Origin: Musa acuminata AAA Group
Lineage: Eukaryota > Streptophyta > Magnoliopsida > Zingiberales > Musaceae
Length of the DNA stretch: 64,000 nt
Assembly: GCF_036884655.1 (NCBI RefSeq)
Contig: NC_088355.1
Location: 41,717,001 to 41,781,000, forward strand
Direction of reading: 5' to 3'
Shown here: positions 18,228 through 28,786 of the stretch, piece after piece
How positions within the stretch are numbered: the first letter of the stretch is position 1
Layout of the letters: the number at the start of each line of letters is the position of its first letter
Notes under the pieces: generated by a model
Databases searched by the model: none
The model's input: the letters and a program-made list of their open reading frames with translations, nothing else
Told to the model about the DNA's origin: nothing
Translations under genes and position numbers: made by a program

Positions 18228-19130
18228 TCAACCATTCAATTCTCCTCTACTCCTGTGCGTGGTCTGCTGCTCCTTTTTCTTCTTTGTGACCCCCAGCTTC
18301 GGTATGGCGACCGGCTCCAGCGCGTCCGGGGAGCACTTGCAGCTGAACCCACGCCCGGCGGCCTGGGACGCTGCCTTCTTCTGGACATCTGCGGGATTCT
18401 TTGAAGTACTACGGTTTGTACCTCTTAGAGCCTTCTTTGCATCCTCGGCGTCGGCATTGCTCTTCCTGCCGCTGACACTGCCGCTGTTCGACCTTCGCGA
18501 CCTGATGTCGTATAATTCGATCTCGGGGGCCTTGGCGATGCCCAACCGGAAGATCCCCCACCCTGGTGGCGCAGAACTTGTGCTCCTCCGCCGCGCGTGG
18601 GCGTTCCTTAGGATGCGAACCTGCGGCGTGGGACTTGGATGAGCGTAGAAGTTGTTGGACAGTGATACCCGGGGGTGCTCGCAGGTGCTGCTTCCATGAC
18701 TGTTCGACGAATGACTCCTACTCACACAGCCACTGCTGCTCCTGCTGCTGCTGCCGCTGCTATTACTCCGACTCGTGCTGTTGAAGCCCAATCCCAGAAC
18801 GGTAGTGGAATACTGGTCGAGTGAGTCGGACATCGACCTGCTCCGGCTCGGTGGCCGGCTGGCGACGAAGAATCCGCTGTCGGAGCCAACGGAGGGCCGC
18901 AGTGGAAGAATCTGGCCCTGGAAGAACACTTCATCGGCCGCGCACATGTCGGTCTCGGCCGCATGGGAAAGGAGGCCTCCAGCCACCGATATCCGGAACT
19001 CGAAGTCCTCCTCAGCGTCGCTGGACTTGCACTCGCCATCATCATCTTTGTCGGCGGCCACCGGGAGATCCGAGGGCGAAAGGGACACCTCTTCTTCCTC
19101 AATGGCCTCCCGTTCCTCTGATGGAGTCAT
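18228..19130 (-). CDS. Ser-rich MAKR-like protein (ADE-FFxGQILPL family)
   Basis: A single-exon frame of 300 residues from the ATG at 19130 (MTPSEEREAIEEEE). I prefer this ATG to the upstream in-frame one at 19370, because a TATA box lies at 19331-19337 and the extra N-terminus looks like translated leader. Features in order: acidic N-terminus, FEFRIS (about 45), CAADEVFFQGQILPLRPS (about 62-80), long Ser/Arg-rich tract, HPSPTPQVR, a GWGIFRLGIAKAPEIELYD block, and a Cys/Lys-rich tail with KCSPDALEPVA. The FEF...ADE-FF-GQ arrangement is shared with membrane-associated kinase regulators (BKI1/MAKR). The C-terminal blocks fit a related plant family with no assigned role. A membrane-kinase regulatory function is inference. 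Confidence 0.82.
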   Translation of the reverse strand: MTPSEEREAIEEEEVSLSPSDLPVAADKDDDGECKSSDAEEDFEFRISVAGGLLSHAAETDMCAADEVFFQGQILPLRPSVGSDSGFFVASRPPSRSRSMSDSLDQYSTTVLGLGFNSTSRSNSSGSSSRSSSGCVSRSHSSNSHGSSTCEHPRVSLSNNFYAHPSPTPQVRILRNAHARRRSTSSAPPGWGIFRLGIAKAPEIELYDIRSRRSNSGSVSGRKSNADAEDAKKALRGTNRSTSKNPADVQKKAASQAAGRGFSCKCSPDALEPVAIPKLGVTKKKKEQQTTHRSRGELNG

Positions 19131-19330
19131 TGTCGTTGCTTGGACTTGTTCCACCTTTTCTTTGGAGGAAAGGGCGGTCGAAGGAAATATACAAGTGGTG
19201 GAGACTCGAAGGGGTAGCAGTGGAGCGAGGAGAGGATATAAACTAAAGGAAAGCGAGGCAGGCTCACTGTATTCTAACTTCTCGAGACATTCCCACTGTA
19301 TTGGCCTGTGGGCGGGCCATGGCATGCCCC

Positions 19331-19337
19331 CTTTATA
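19331..19337 (-). promoter_or_regulatory. TATA box of the MAKR-like gene
   Basis: CTATAAAG on the minus strand, about 200 bases before the chosen ATG. It would place transcription start near 19300 and leaves a leader of about 170 nt. Confidence 0.6.
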
Positions 19338-20697
19338 GGCAGCCTTGAGAAACTTCTTTTTCTTCCTCAAGGATCAGATCTGGCATGCTGGATGTGATGA
19401 TGTTGTGTTTATGTCGTTGGATTTGAGTAAGTGGAAGTAGTTAATGTAGAGTGGGAGTTGATAGGTTGGCCTCATGAAAGAAAAAGAATACCTATGAGAA
19501 GTTGAGTGGTGCTGAAGGTTGTACCTTGAGAATGCTGATAAGTTATCCTGGATTTATGTCAAGTTGGAGAGCCTTTATTTATCCCCTTTATAATCTCTCC
19601 TTATTGTCCTAAAGGATTCAAGGGGTGCAGGTGGGAACTCATACACCAAGCAGAGGCCAGGCTGGTCTTAATCTTCTGTAGTTACTGCATGCCTCTGTTT
19701 CTTAATGCCATTGCAAGAATCTTAACCAACCCCATGTCAATGATAGATGTTGGGGCCATTACAGTACCATCATCAAATTCTGATGCAAATGAATCAATGG
19801 GAGAGCCAACACATGCAGTCCAGATACCTGAAAATTACAGAGGTTGTTAATAGAGGTAAAACTATTGGCAAACCTCTTGTGTGCTGCAACAAAATAGCAT
19901 TTGGGAAGAGCATGTGAAGCAAATCAGAACACCTGGTGATGACAAAAGGAAGGAATGGACCAGGAGAGGCTTGCAGTGGGGTCCCATGTTGGCTCCAAGC
20001 CTAACCAGAAAGGGGGCTCACGCATGGAAGTTTGGGTCTTTTGGGGTTTCTCTGAGGTGTCATGTAGTATGTGTGATGCTGGAACTTTTGGAGGCTAGCC
20101 ATGGGAGAGAATTCTGAGATGGAAGATGCTGTGAGTGCACAAGATAGAAGCTAAGTCATGCTGTAAACCAAGTATTTTAGAAGTGTAAATCAAGCAACTT
20201 GTTGGTGGATTACAAGTTGGGAGTCTGTGATGCTTCCATTTCTGCCAGTTCCTGGATTGTTTAGCTGTTTCTCTACCTGGTAAAGCAGCAGTAGTGTACT
20301 CTGGACAAATCAACCATGACAAACTCTGGGTAATTGTGAACTCCTTGCATGGAAGAAACTATGACAAAGATATTGTAACCTATGAGTGTCAAATTTTGCT
20401 AACTATCAATTAGAATGAGACACTATCACGATAAGATAATATTTGATTTTAATCAAATCAATATTGTCTTGCCACATCAGTCATGAAACATGCAGAATTT
20501 TGTATTGTCACAAGCCATGGTGTCTCTGAAATTTTACCGGAATAGTATGGTTCTCTGATTTGATGTCACACATCTACATCTAAATTACTAATCGTAAAAC
20601 CCAAAGATATCTGATCATAGAACAATCATGGGCGGTGAAAGCAGTAAAAAGACTACTACACCTTCCTGTTATGACAGTGCCCGTGTGGAACTTGAAT
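19338..20697. other. Intergenic region
   Basis: Upstream DNA of the MAKR-like gene and the 3' side of the TGD5-like gene. Frames at 19881-20322 have no recognised domain. No repeat or RNA gene seen. Confidence 0.5.
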
Positions 20698-23416
20698 CTA
20701 TTGAGCATGCTTCGAGGAATCTGCCACTGATTTATCTCTCGTCCCCTTATTATCAAATTCAATGCCCTGGAAAGTGACTTTGGAGGACCGGTATTTGCAA
20801 CCAAATGCACTGCCAAAGCCCCAACCAAGACCAAGTCCCACTCCACAGCCTCCCCCTATCCATGTAGAGTTTTGAATTAGCGTAAAAGGTATAGCTATAT
20901 CAAGTAAAGTTCTAAGCGAGTGATACTTACCAATTCCCATGCCAAAGGTATGCAAGGGCATTCCTGGAGATAATTGAGAAAAAAATCATCAGTGAACAGG
21001 TTATATGGGTTAATAATTGTCATAACAACAAGAATACCAGACCTGAGTTAAGAGTACATGAACCTGGAAGTATTCTAGAACAAGATTTGTGGGGCACTGC
21101 TTAGGCATCAGTAATTTCAATGGACATGTTTGACAAAGTTAACTATAAATGGATCCCATTACTGGTTCTGTTCAATCATTTAAGGTGCCTGCCAAGTTGT
21201 AATATGAAGCATGCAACTAGAAACAATGGTATGGCCACAAAATGCACTTGCCAGTAGCAATCCCTAAAAAATGTGAAACAAGGGAGCACACAGAACAACG
21301 AGTTTTTACATTCGTTTCCCTTGGAAGTGGTATGTACTTTGGTAATTCAGGAACAAGGTTGTATGAAATTTGAGATAAAGGTAGAGAGAGTAACATAATA
21401 TTGGGCCCCTTTGGTGGGTGCAGCAGATAACAAATAGAATGTCCTATTTCACATGTTACAGTGAATGGAACAAAGAGGGTGCAGTATTATGTTGTGGAAG
21501 TACATAAACCAGATACTTCTGCTACATTTGACTTGTTCGGATTGATACAATTTAGGTGAACCAGATAGATACTTCTGCTAAACCATAATCATGCATTCAA
21601 TGTAGGTGACTGTTCGGATTGATTCTGATCTTGCATGTCAGCTAACTAGTGTCTGGTGAGTTGTGCTCATATCTGTACAGAAACATGGAATAGTAAAAGA
21701 GAAAGCAAACTACTTTCATGTGCCCCCTTAGTTTACTACCAGATAAAGTTAAATCTCTAGAACATAACAGTTGTTCTTCGATAAGCATCTTTCAAAAAAA
21801 AAAAACATAAAATTGTTCACTGGCCCTGCAAAACATAAACATAAAGTCAAAGAATGTCATCTCCTATGTCTGACAATTTTTTCTTCTTCTAAAAGACATT
21901 GACAAGCATAAATCATATTTCCTGTATAAGCTTTTCCCAAAGACAGCAAGATTGTGATTGCATAGTTCACACTGAGGTTTAGAAATTTAAATCCATTATG
22001 TTTAGCTTCTCCCAAAGACAGCAAGATTGTGATTGCATAGATCACACTGAGGCGTAGAATTTTAAATCCATTGTTTTTCAGTAATCCTTTAATAGTTGTG
22101 TCATGCTCTCCATCATTTTCTTCTGCTTATAAGTTTATTACATCCTCTTTTTTGGAGTATTGAAAATTAAATCTAGCTTACATTAAGAACAACATCAATT
22201 CTTGACTGGGTGATGGAGAAAGATGCTTACATTAAGATCATATTTTTCAGATGTTAACTAGAATTTGCCTGATTATGTTCCCAATATAACATATTGTCAG
22301 CACATAATTGCATCTGATCAATTACACGACTAAAAGGTCACATTCAGATACTATGTTCATTCGTCTTGAAGGTTAAGTATATGCATCTTTAGCTTCTAAT
22401 ATTACATACAAATTTACTAGAATATCAACATCTTTTATTTTTTTTGTTATCAAGCTTATCCTTTTTCAGCAGTCGTAATTTAAAATCATCCGGAGGTTCA
22501 TCATAGTCTTGTTCTATGATGATCATGAATATTTTTTTCCCCTTTGCTGTTGTGGAGCATGGCCAGATGTTTATGACAAGAGAAAGCTTAATAAGTCATC
22601 CATAAGGAAAAAAATCTCACACAGGATATTAAAACTCTAAGATGGATAGCAACAGATTCAGCTAAGTTATGTAATTGAATAACATGGCTGGTAGGAATTA
22701 GGTAGGTAATCTATGCATATTTGATCGAACATTATCATCTTAGATGACAACAAGCTAAGAAATTCCTATCAAAGTACTTCCTCTAGCAATTTTTTTTTTC
22801 TTTCTATCATCTTAACTTCGTGAACTCCACCTAAACTCTTTGACAAAAGAACTACTCCATTTCCCTTCATAAAATTGCACATCCCGGGATGTCACATTGG
22901 ACTACAGATCTAAACCTTTCAATCCACACTACTTAGCACATCAACTCAAAGCCCTAAAATTGAATCAGTAAAGATGAGAAGGGAACACCTCCTGATCATC
23001 GACTAATTCAGTTGATTGCTCTCACTCTATATACGACAAAAGCCAGTTAGAGATCTCCGAGGAACCCCTTCTTGTTCCACCTTGCCATTATGCCCCAATT
23101 CAAGCAGGAAAACAAACGATTACATCGGCAGCGTTTCAGCATAACAATCCAATAGCCATCTCAAATTCCACATTTCCGCCAACCGCATAAAGATGAAAGG
23201 CAACAAAAAGAAGAAGGATACGGGAACTACCTCCAAAGCCCCATCCAATTCCAAACCCGCATCCGATGCCGAACCCTGAGACACAACATGGACATGGGCA
23301 AACACAAATCAGATTGATATCGCCCTCGTTCCAGATAGCAACAGCCGCAGATTTTCCAGTGGCCATGAGTTCATACCAAGGCCAACGCCGACGCCATCGA
23401 AGGTCGTGAGAACCAT
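20698..23416 (-). CDS. TGD5: TGD5-like small glycine-rich protein
   Basis: Arabidopsis TGD5 is a small Gly-rich protein that links the TGD1-2-3 and TGD4 lipid importers for ER-to-plastid lipid transfer. Four tiny exons on the minus strand: 23416-23377, 23275-23231, 20963-20931, 20855-20698, each split after the first base of a Gly codon, giving 91 residues. The order is [58 protein letters not shown], then a non-repetitive tail with [14 protein letters not shown]. The alternating Gly/hydrophobic core could insert in membranes. Intron 2 is 2267 bp and carries a 70-bp tandem duplication. ORF finders miss this gene because three exons are under 50 bp. Family assignment is from memory of the TGD5 pattern. 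Confidence 0.85.
21936..22078. repeat. Tandem duplication in TGD5-like intron 2, unit about 75 bp
   Basis: Two copies share CCCAAAGACAGCAAGATTGT and the following GATTGCATAG(T/A)TCACACTGAGG, with a few substitutions. Confidence 0.85.
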
Positions 23417-24114
23417 GGCTCCTTGCGGCGAATCGACTCCCGAAACTTGAGGCGAAGCGAAGCGTTCTTGCGCGAGGAGACGGGCGGGGCCAGGAAACCG
23501 AGCTTATCCGCGCCGTGATTCGTGCGACCCAGTGGACGGCCACCAAGGCTTCACGAGTTGCGGTTTGATTCAAGCGCAAAACCGGTGCAATCGAGAGCCG
23601 AATTCGGCTCAGCCCGAGACGGACCCGATTGGTTCCGACGGCGTTACAAAAAGGTTTGGGAGAACTGCAAAATATACGAACGCAAACAAACAAGACAACG
23701 ACCAGCATACATCCACACAGCACAAGGGCAGACGTCGTGCCGACAGGTGGCGTTCACGAGACGACGACGACGGTCATAGATACAATATATCAGAATCGCC
23801 ACATATGTGAGTCTTCTGATTTATACAGTGTTTATGATCCCACATGGTAACGTATAATAATACTTAATGCACATGAATACCCACACTGGACAAAATGTTT
23901 AGACTGGCATGCATGTGAACTGATCCAGCACACCATAACAGTAACACACCAAGTGAGGAGAAAAAAGAATGCACATCACTGACTCAAATAAAACTTAATT
24001 CTACCACAATGTCTCCTCTTGAAGTAAACAAATCCAAATGAACGTGGCACACGTAAATAAAAATAAAAGTAGGAGGGGAGAGAAGATATGCTTCTGTGTG
24101 CGTATACGCCAGCT
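23417..24114. other. Intergenic spacer upstream of the TGD5-like gene
   Basis: Contains the TGD5-like promoter and the 3' UTR of the AGP gene. Open frames at 23522-23850 on the plus strand have no recognised domain. Confidence 0.5.
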
Positions 24115-24999
24115 TCATATCCAGGCCAGTGCGGCGAAGCCCAGCGGCAGAAGCCACGCCGCCGACATGCGACCTGCTACTTTGTGTCGCAGCGTCTCCG
24201 CACCACTCTGCATTGATCACAACCAGTTAAGGCAATGGAAGCTTCATATTGGGGTGTGAATTGACCATATCTCATGCATGTTATTGCCATGGTTAATTAA
24301 GGCTTCCTATGTTGGAGAAAGTGAAGGGAATCTTACACGGTCTTCCAACACTTAATGCACTTCTAATAAACGCCAATTAGTGTAAGTAGTTGGTGTACGT
24401 GCATGTGGAAATGTGGACGTTCTGGGGGGAGCGGGACGTCTTACGGTTTGGTCAGCGGCAAGGCTGGGTGCTGGCGACTCGCCGGTCCCCGCCGGCGACT
24501 CGGTGAGAGGTGCAGGAGGGGTGTGTGCTAACGGCGCCGGGGCGGGGGCTGCGCTATGCTTCTTCTTCTTCGTCGTCTTTGGCTTCTTCTTCTTGCTCTT
24601 GCTCGGCGCTGGCGCGGGCACATCCGTTGGCTTCGGCGGAGCAGCGGCCGGGACCGGAGCAGCTGGTGCCGGCACCGGTGACGACAATGTCGGCGGAGGG
24701 GTAGGCGGAGAACTCACTGGCACGGGTACCGGCGGAGGTGTCATGGGGGCGGGGGCAGGCGGGGCAGTGGTGGGGGCAGCGGCGACGGGGGCTTTGGCTG
24801 GGGTGGCAACCGGAGCTGTGGAGGGGGCGGGGGTTGGCTTGGTAGGGGCGGCAGCGGGAGCGGGAGTGGCAGGCTTGATAGGGGCAGCAGTAGGGGCGGG
24901 GGTGACGGGTTTGGTCGGGGCGGCGGCCGGGGATTGGGCGCCAGCGTGGGACGCCGCGACGAAGACGAGGGCAATGAAGAGGACGGCGCGGTGATCCAT
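24115..24999 (-). CDS. Lysine-rich classical arabinogalactan protein, GPI-anchored
   Basis: AGPs are heavily glycosylated cell-surface proteoglycans. Two exons: 24999-24445 (185 residues) and 24207-24115 (30 residues plus TGA). The real start is the ATG at 24999; the frame extends four codons further only through a TTG. Order: signal peptide 1-21 (cleavage after AGA, before QSPAAAP); Pro/Ala/Ser/Thr-rich domain with AP, TP and SP dipeptides for Hyp-glycosylation; Lys-rich patch at about 135-150 (KSKKKKPKTTKKKK); second short PAST domain; C-terminal hydrophobic GPI signal (SAAWLLPLGFAALAWI) encoded by exon 2. This layout is that of AtAGP17/18/19 and tomato LeAGP-1. 215 residues. Large open frames on the opposite strand are shadows of its codon bias. 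Confidence 0.93.
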
Positions 25000-25060
25000 C
25001 ACGAACAAGGAGGCGTGAAGAAAAGGCGTGGAGCGACGAGTGGGAGTTGGGAGGCGAAGA

Positions 25061-25070
25061 CTAAATAGAG
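25061..25070 (-). promoter_or_regulatory. TATA-like box of the AGP gene
   Basis: CTCTATTTAG on the minus strand, about 65 bases before the ATG. A TATA variant; moderate support only. Confidence 0.35.
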
Positions 25071-25585
25071 CGGGAGCGAAGGGGCGCGCTTGGCGTTCGG
25101 GACAAGGGAGGGCCGCCTTGCTTGCGGGACGCTATACGCGATCGCACGACGCGAGCGATGGTTCATCCAAGGAACACTTTTACGACTGCAGACACGGTCG
25201 AACGAGGGCGTGCGCAGTCCGGAGGTTCTCTACATCCTCCACCCGTGACTTGCGTTGTGACGTATCCCGGTGTAACGACGTGAAAATTCTCCATCCACAC
25301 GGCTCGCATGTGGACTTACGAAGCGACATGCCGGCAAACCTACCGCGCGTGGGCCCAGGAAGGTGGGTGCGAGACTCGTGCGTCGGGCGAGTGGCGTGGT
25401 TTAGCTGGTCACCCGCTGGAATCGAACCAACTGGCGGAGTGTCGTCGGTCGGTGCTTGCTTTCCTTGGGGTTTAACCATTTCTGTTAGAGTGGCAAGGCG
25501 CGTTGACTAAAGAAAGAAAGAAAGTGGATTCGAGTCTGCTGTTTGCATGTGACCTGGTAGGTGAGCAGCATGTGATTGGTTTTGT
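25071..25585. other. GC-rich upstream region of the AGP gene
   Basis: No gene recognised. Open frames on both strands lack known domains. A T-arm-like GGTTCGATTCC on the minus strand near 25424-25434 was examined and rejected as a tRNA. Confidence 0.5.
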
Positions 25586-25930
25586 TAGAAAAAATTATTA
25601 TTAATATATTTATGAGCTAAAGTGATCTCGAACGTATATGGATAGGATAATTCGAATAGTCTTCGACGTAAAAATAGTGAATAGAAGTCCTTTATATTAG
25701 GTTTAATATGTTATTTTATACCTTAGAGGATGAGAAGAGAGTTTGTGATTACCTTCCTCGTTATAATAGATAAGAAGGAAGCTTATAATTGCTTTGTCAT
25801 AAAGGATAAAGAGAGATCTTATGGATAAGAAAGAAGTTTGTGTTTCTTTATTTTAATTTTTTATCCATGTAGGCAAATAGATGAATAGTTGATAATAGAT
25901 TCTCTATTATTTGTCCCTCACCTTGATTGT
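25586..25930 (-). repeat. Left (3') LTR of the gypsy element, degenerate
   Basis: Aligns by eye with 33520-33970 through GAACGTATATGGATAGGAT, AAAAATAGTGA and the GAGGATGAGAA block. Ends are not sharply defined. Confidence 0.55.
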
Positions 25931-25934
25931 TTGA

Positions 25935-26050
25935 AAGCATGGTTTCTTCGTCATGATAAATTTTGGGTCTTCCCTCTATCATAGTGGATTTTGAGTCCTC
26001 CTAGTAGGTTTTCAAGTCTCTCTTTTTACTGTGGTGGATTTCGGATCCTC
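25935..26050. repeat. Left part of a 28-bp minisatellite, split by copia
   Basis: Degenerate units of the form (C)TATCATAGTGGATTTTGGGT plus CCTCC. Four to five units lie left of the copia element, and the array continues at 31217-31425. Confidence 0.75.
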
Positions 26051-26055
26051 CTTTC
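26051..26055. repeat. Left target-site duplication (CTTTC) of the copia element
   Basis: Identical to 31217-31221 immediately after the 3' LTR. Five bp is the usual length for Ty1/copia. Confidence 0.9.
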
Positions 26056-26177
26056 TGATAAGTAGATAAGATTTCCTAACTGTTTGAGGAAATCTCTCTA
26101 CTCTGTTGAGGGAGGATGGAGGATATATTAAACAATCAACTACTTCTACAACTTGTTTATCTATTTATTTTCTAACA
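26056..26177 (+). repeat. 5' LTR of the copia element, 122 bp
   Basis: Begins TGATAAGTAGATAAG and ends TATTTTCTAACA. Compared with the 3' LTR it lacks about 50 internal bp, including the TATA-like CTATATAAAAGG. Confidence 0.9.
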
Positions 26178-26190
26178 TGGTATCAGAGCA
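26178..26190 (+). promoter_or_regulatory. Copia primer-binding site
   Basis: TGGTATCAGAGCA abuts the 5' LTR. This is the standard plant copia site complementary to the 3' end of initiator tRNA-Met. Confidence 0.9.
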
Positions 26191-26497
26191 GTTCCTCCTT
26201 GGCGACAACAGTATCGCCGTGTGTTAGCCAAGCGGCCACAGTAACATGCTGCCTCTACCGCAGCAGCCTTCGTTGTCGCTTCCCTCTACACAACGGCGCC
26301 TCCTTAACGGCGGTGTCCTCCTCCTCAATAGCTACGAACGGCGAACGATGGTGTCTTCCTCGCTCAGTCTTCCTTGCTTAACGACGGCTGCTGCGTCTTC
26401 CTCCTTCGCTGTCGCGGCCGCTTCCCAACCAGCAGCAACCGCAACTGCTGCATCTTCCTTCCTCTACCACAACAGCTTTCGCTACCGCTTTTCTCTA

Positions 26498-26950
26498 TAC
26501 ATCTAATTGCTGCAGATTTCTCTCACTGCAGTTTCCTTGAGTAACACTGCAGATTTTCGCGGCCATTTCCCGATGAACCGCAGTCTTGAGTACCGTTGCA
26601 GTTTTCGCAGCTATCTTCCGGCGAACTGCAGCCTCTCCAATTCGCTGCAGCAAGCAGCAATCCACAACAGCGAACCATAGTCTACATCTAATTGCTGTAG
26701 ATTTCTCTCATTGCAGTTTCCTTGAGTAACACTGCAAATTTTTGCGGCCATTTCCCGGCGAACCGCAGTCTTGAGTACCGCTGCAGTTTTCGCAGCCATC
26801 TTCCGGCAAACTACAGCCTCTACAATCCGCTGCAGCAAGCAGCAATCAACAGCAGCGAACCACAGTCTTGAGAATCGCTGTAGTTTTCGTGACCATCTTT
26901 CAGCAAACTACAACCTCTACACTCTGTTGCAGCAAGCAGCAATCCACAGC
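26498..26950 (+). repeat. Tandem repeats in the copia leader, unit about 185 bp
   Basis: CTACATCTAATTGCTG(C/T)AG recurs at about 26497 and 26682, followed by near-identical sequence. A third, partial copy starts at about 26854. The units are rich in CTGCAG-like words. No gene product is expected here despite open frames on both strands. Confidence 0.85.
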
Positions 26951-27073
26951 AGCTGCCGACAACTTTGCACTGTTGTAGATTGCTCAATCTACTGCAGCAA
27001 TCTATAGCAGCAGCCCCCTCCCTCATTCTCCACTTCTTCTATAAAAAAAAAAAAAAAAACGAAGAAAAAAAAA

Positions 27074-28449
27074 ATGTCTTTGTTCACTTCTTCTGATGTT
27101 TCAATTCCTGTAGGGACTCCCACTTCTTGTTCTTCTACAGGCTTATCTCCATCAATGCTGTCAGGCTGATACCCTTTAAGTTATCAAAGGGTGGCAACTA
27201 TGCGTCCTGGCGAGCTCAATTTTCTAATCTTTTATTTGGATACGACTTGCTAGGTTACATTGATGGCTCTTTCAGATGTCCTCCGGCCATGCTCAACATC
27301 CCCGGCGATCTCAGTCCAGTACCCAATCCAGCTCACAAACTGTGGCTACGTCAAGATCGTCTCATCCTCCAAGCCATTCAAGCTTCAGTTGCTGGATATG
27401 TTGCTCCCTTGATATCTTCATGTGTGACAGTTGCTGATGCATGGTCTACACTGCAAACCACCCTGGCAAATCATTCGCGTACTCGTAAGCTTAGTCTTCT
27501 ATCCAAGCTTATGGTGACAAAACAAGAGGGAAGTAGTATCTCTGATTATCTACAACACATCAAGGTTATCATTGATGACTTGGCCTTAATAGGTCATTCC
27601 CTATGTGACGAAGAGGTTGTCATTCATACCCTCAATGGTCTCGATGCCGACTACAAGGAATTGGCTGCTGCAATTCGGGCACGCGACTCGCCGGTCTCTT
27701 TTGAAGATCTCTATGATAAGCTGACTGACTACGAGATGTACTTGAAGCGTGCGGACAAACTACCTGGATCAACTGTCACTGCTCAAGTAAGTCATAAGTC
27801 TAAACGGAAGAGCACTCGGTACTCGTCGAACATCACCCAAGGTTTGGCTAATGCGCCTCTTGATTCTGTGAGTTCCATGCAACACCCCTCCTATCCTCCT
27901 AGTCATCACTTCTCGCAAAGTGGCAACTCCAGCCATCATCCGTCTTGGCGTCCTGCCCTACCGAGCCATCAAAGACGGGTCGTTTGCCAACTGTGTGACA
28001 AAGTCGGCCACTCCGCTAAAGTTTGCCGGTCTCGTCCCTGCCTCCTTGCTCTGTCACACTGGCCTCAAGCAAATCTCCTAACTTCTCCGACACCTAGCCA
28101 GTCCAACTGGATTGTCGACTCTGGTGCCTCTCATCACATCACCGCTGATCTTCAGAATTTGTCTCTTCACAATCCCTATGGCGGCGATGAAGATATCATC
28201 ATCGGTGATGGTAAAGGACTTCCTATAACTCATACTGGTTCCACAACGCTTAATTCTGACTCTAATACATTTACGCTCGATGATGTTTTATGTGCTCCTC
28301 ATATTAAACGCAACCTCATTTCTGTTTCTCAATTTTGCAAACATAATAATACTTCCATTGAATTCTTTCCTGATTCTTTTCTTGTTAACGACTTGAGCAC
28401 GGGGGCATCATTGGTCCAAGGCCCGAATAAAGACAACATTTACGAATGA
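27074..28449 (+). pseudogene. Copia gag and protease
   Basis: The ATG at 27074 (after an A-rich run) opens a short frame, and a one-base shift near 27150 leads into the long frame that carries gag. Gag (UBN2-type) holds the LIPFKLSKGGNYASWRAQF and WSTLQTTLANHS motifs. A CCHC zinc knuckle C-QL-C-DKVG-H-SAKV-C lies near 27990-28030. The aspartic protease follows with WIVDSGASHHIT (about 28110). A TGA at 28447-28449 interrupts the frame just before the GAG-pre-integrase segment. The inverted copy at 31 kb has TGG at this codon. Confidence 0.9.
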
Positions 28450-28786
28450 CCGTCAACCTCTCGAATAATCCAGCCCACTGTTCATTCTTCTGTTGCGGCT
28501 CTAATTGATGTGTGGCATCGTCGGCTTGGTCATCCCTCATCCTTTATTCAGCAGAAATTATTATCTCGTCACTCTCTTCCTCTTTTTAAGTCCACTAATT
28601 CTATGATGCATTGTGATGCTTGTCTTAGTAATAAGAGTCATCGGCAGCCTTTTGGCTCATCTTCCATTTCCTCTTCTAAACCTTTTGAAATTATATATAC
28701 TGATGTTTGGGGTCCTGCTCCAATCTTATCTTTTGATAAGTTCCGATTTTATGTTATTTTTGTAGATCACTTCTCTAAGTACACAT
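28431..28786 (+). repeat. Direct arm of a 356-bp inverted repeat in copia
   Basis: Covers the GAG-pre-integrase zinc-finger segment (WHRRLGHPS, C-DACLSNKSH) and the start of the integrase core. The reverse complement lies at 30729-31084 with the same length, no gaps and 8 mismatches by my alignment. Confidence 0.93.

Noticed and set aside
18259..19338. Plus-strand frames opposite the MAKR-like gene
   Set aside because: No domain; the minus strand has conserved blocks and a TATA box.
24413..24994. 193-codon Gly-rich frame opposite the AGP
   Set aside because: It is the complement of Pro/Ala-rich AGP codons.
25400..25450. T-arm-like GGTTCGATTCC on the minus strand, possible tRNA
   Set aside because: No matching D-arm, anticodon arm or acceptor stem could be paired around it.
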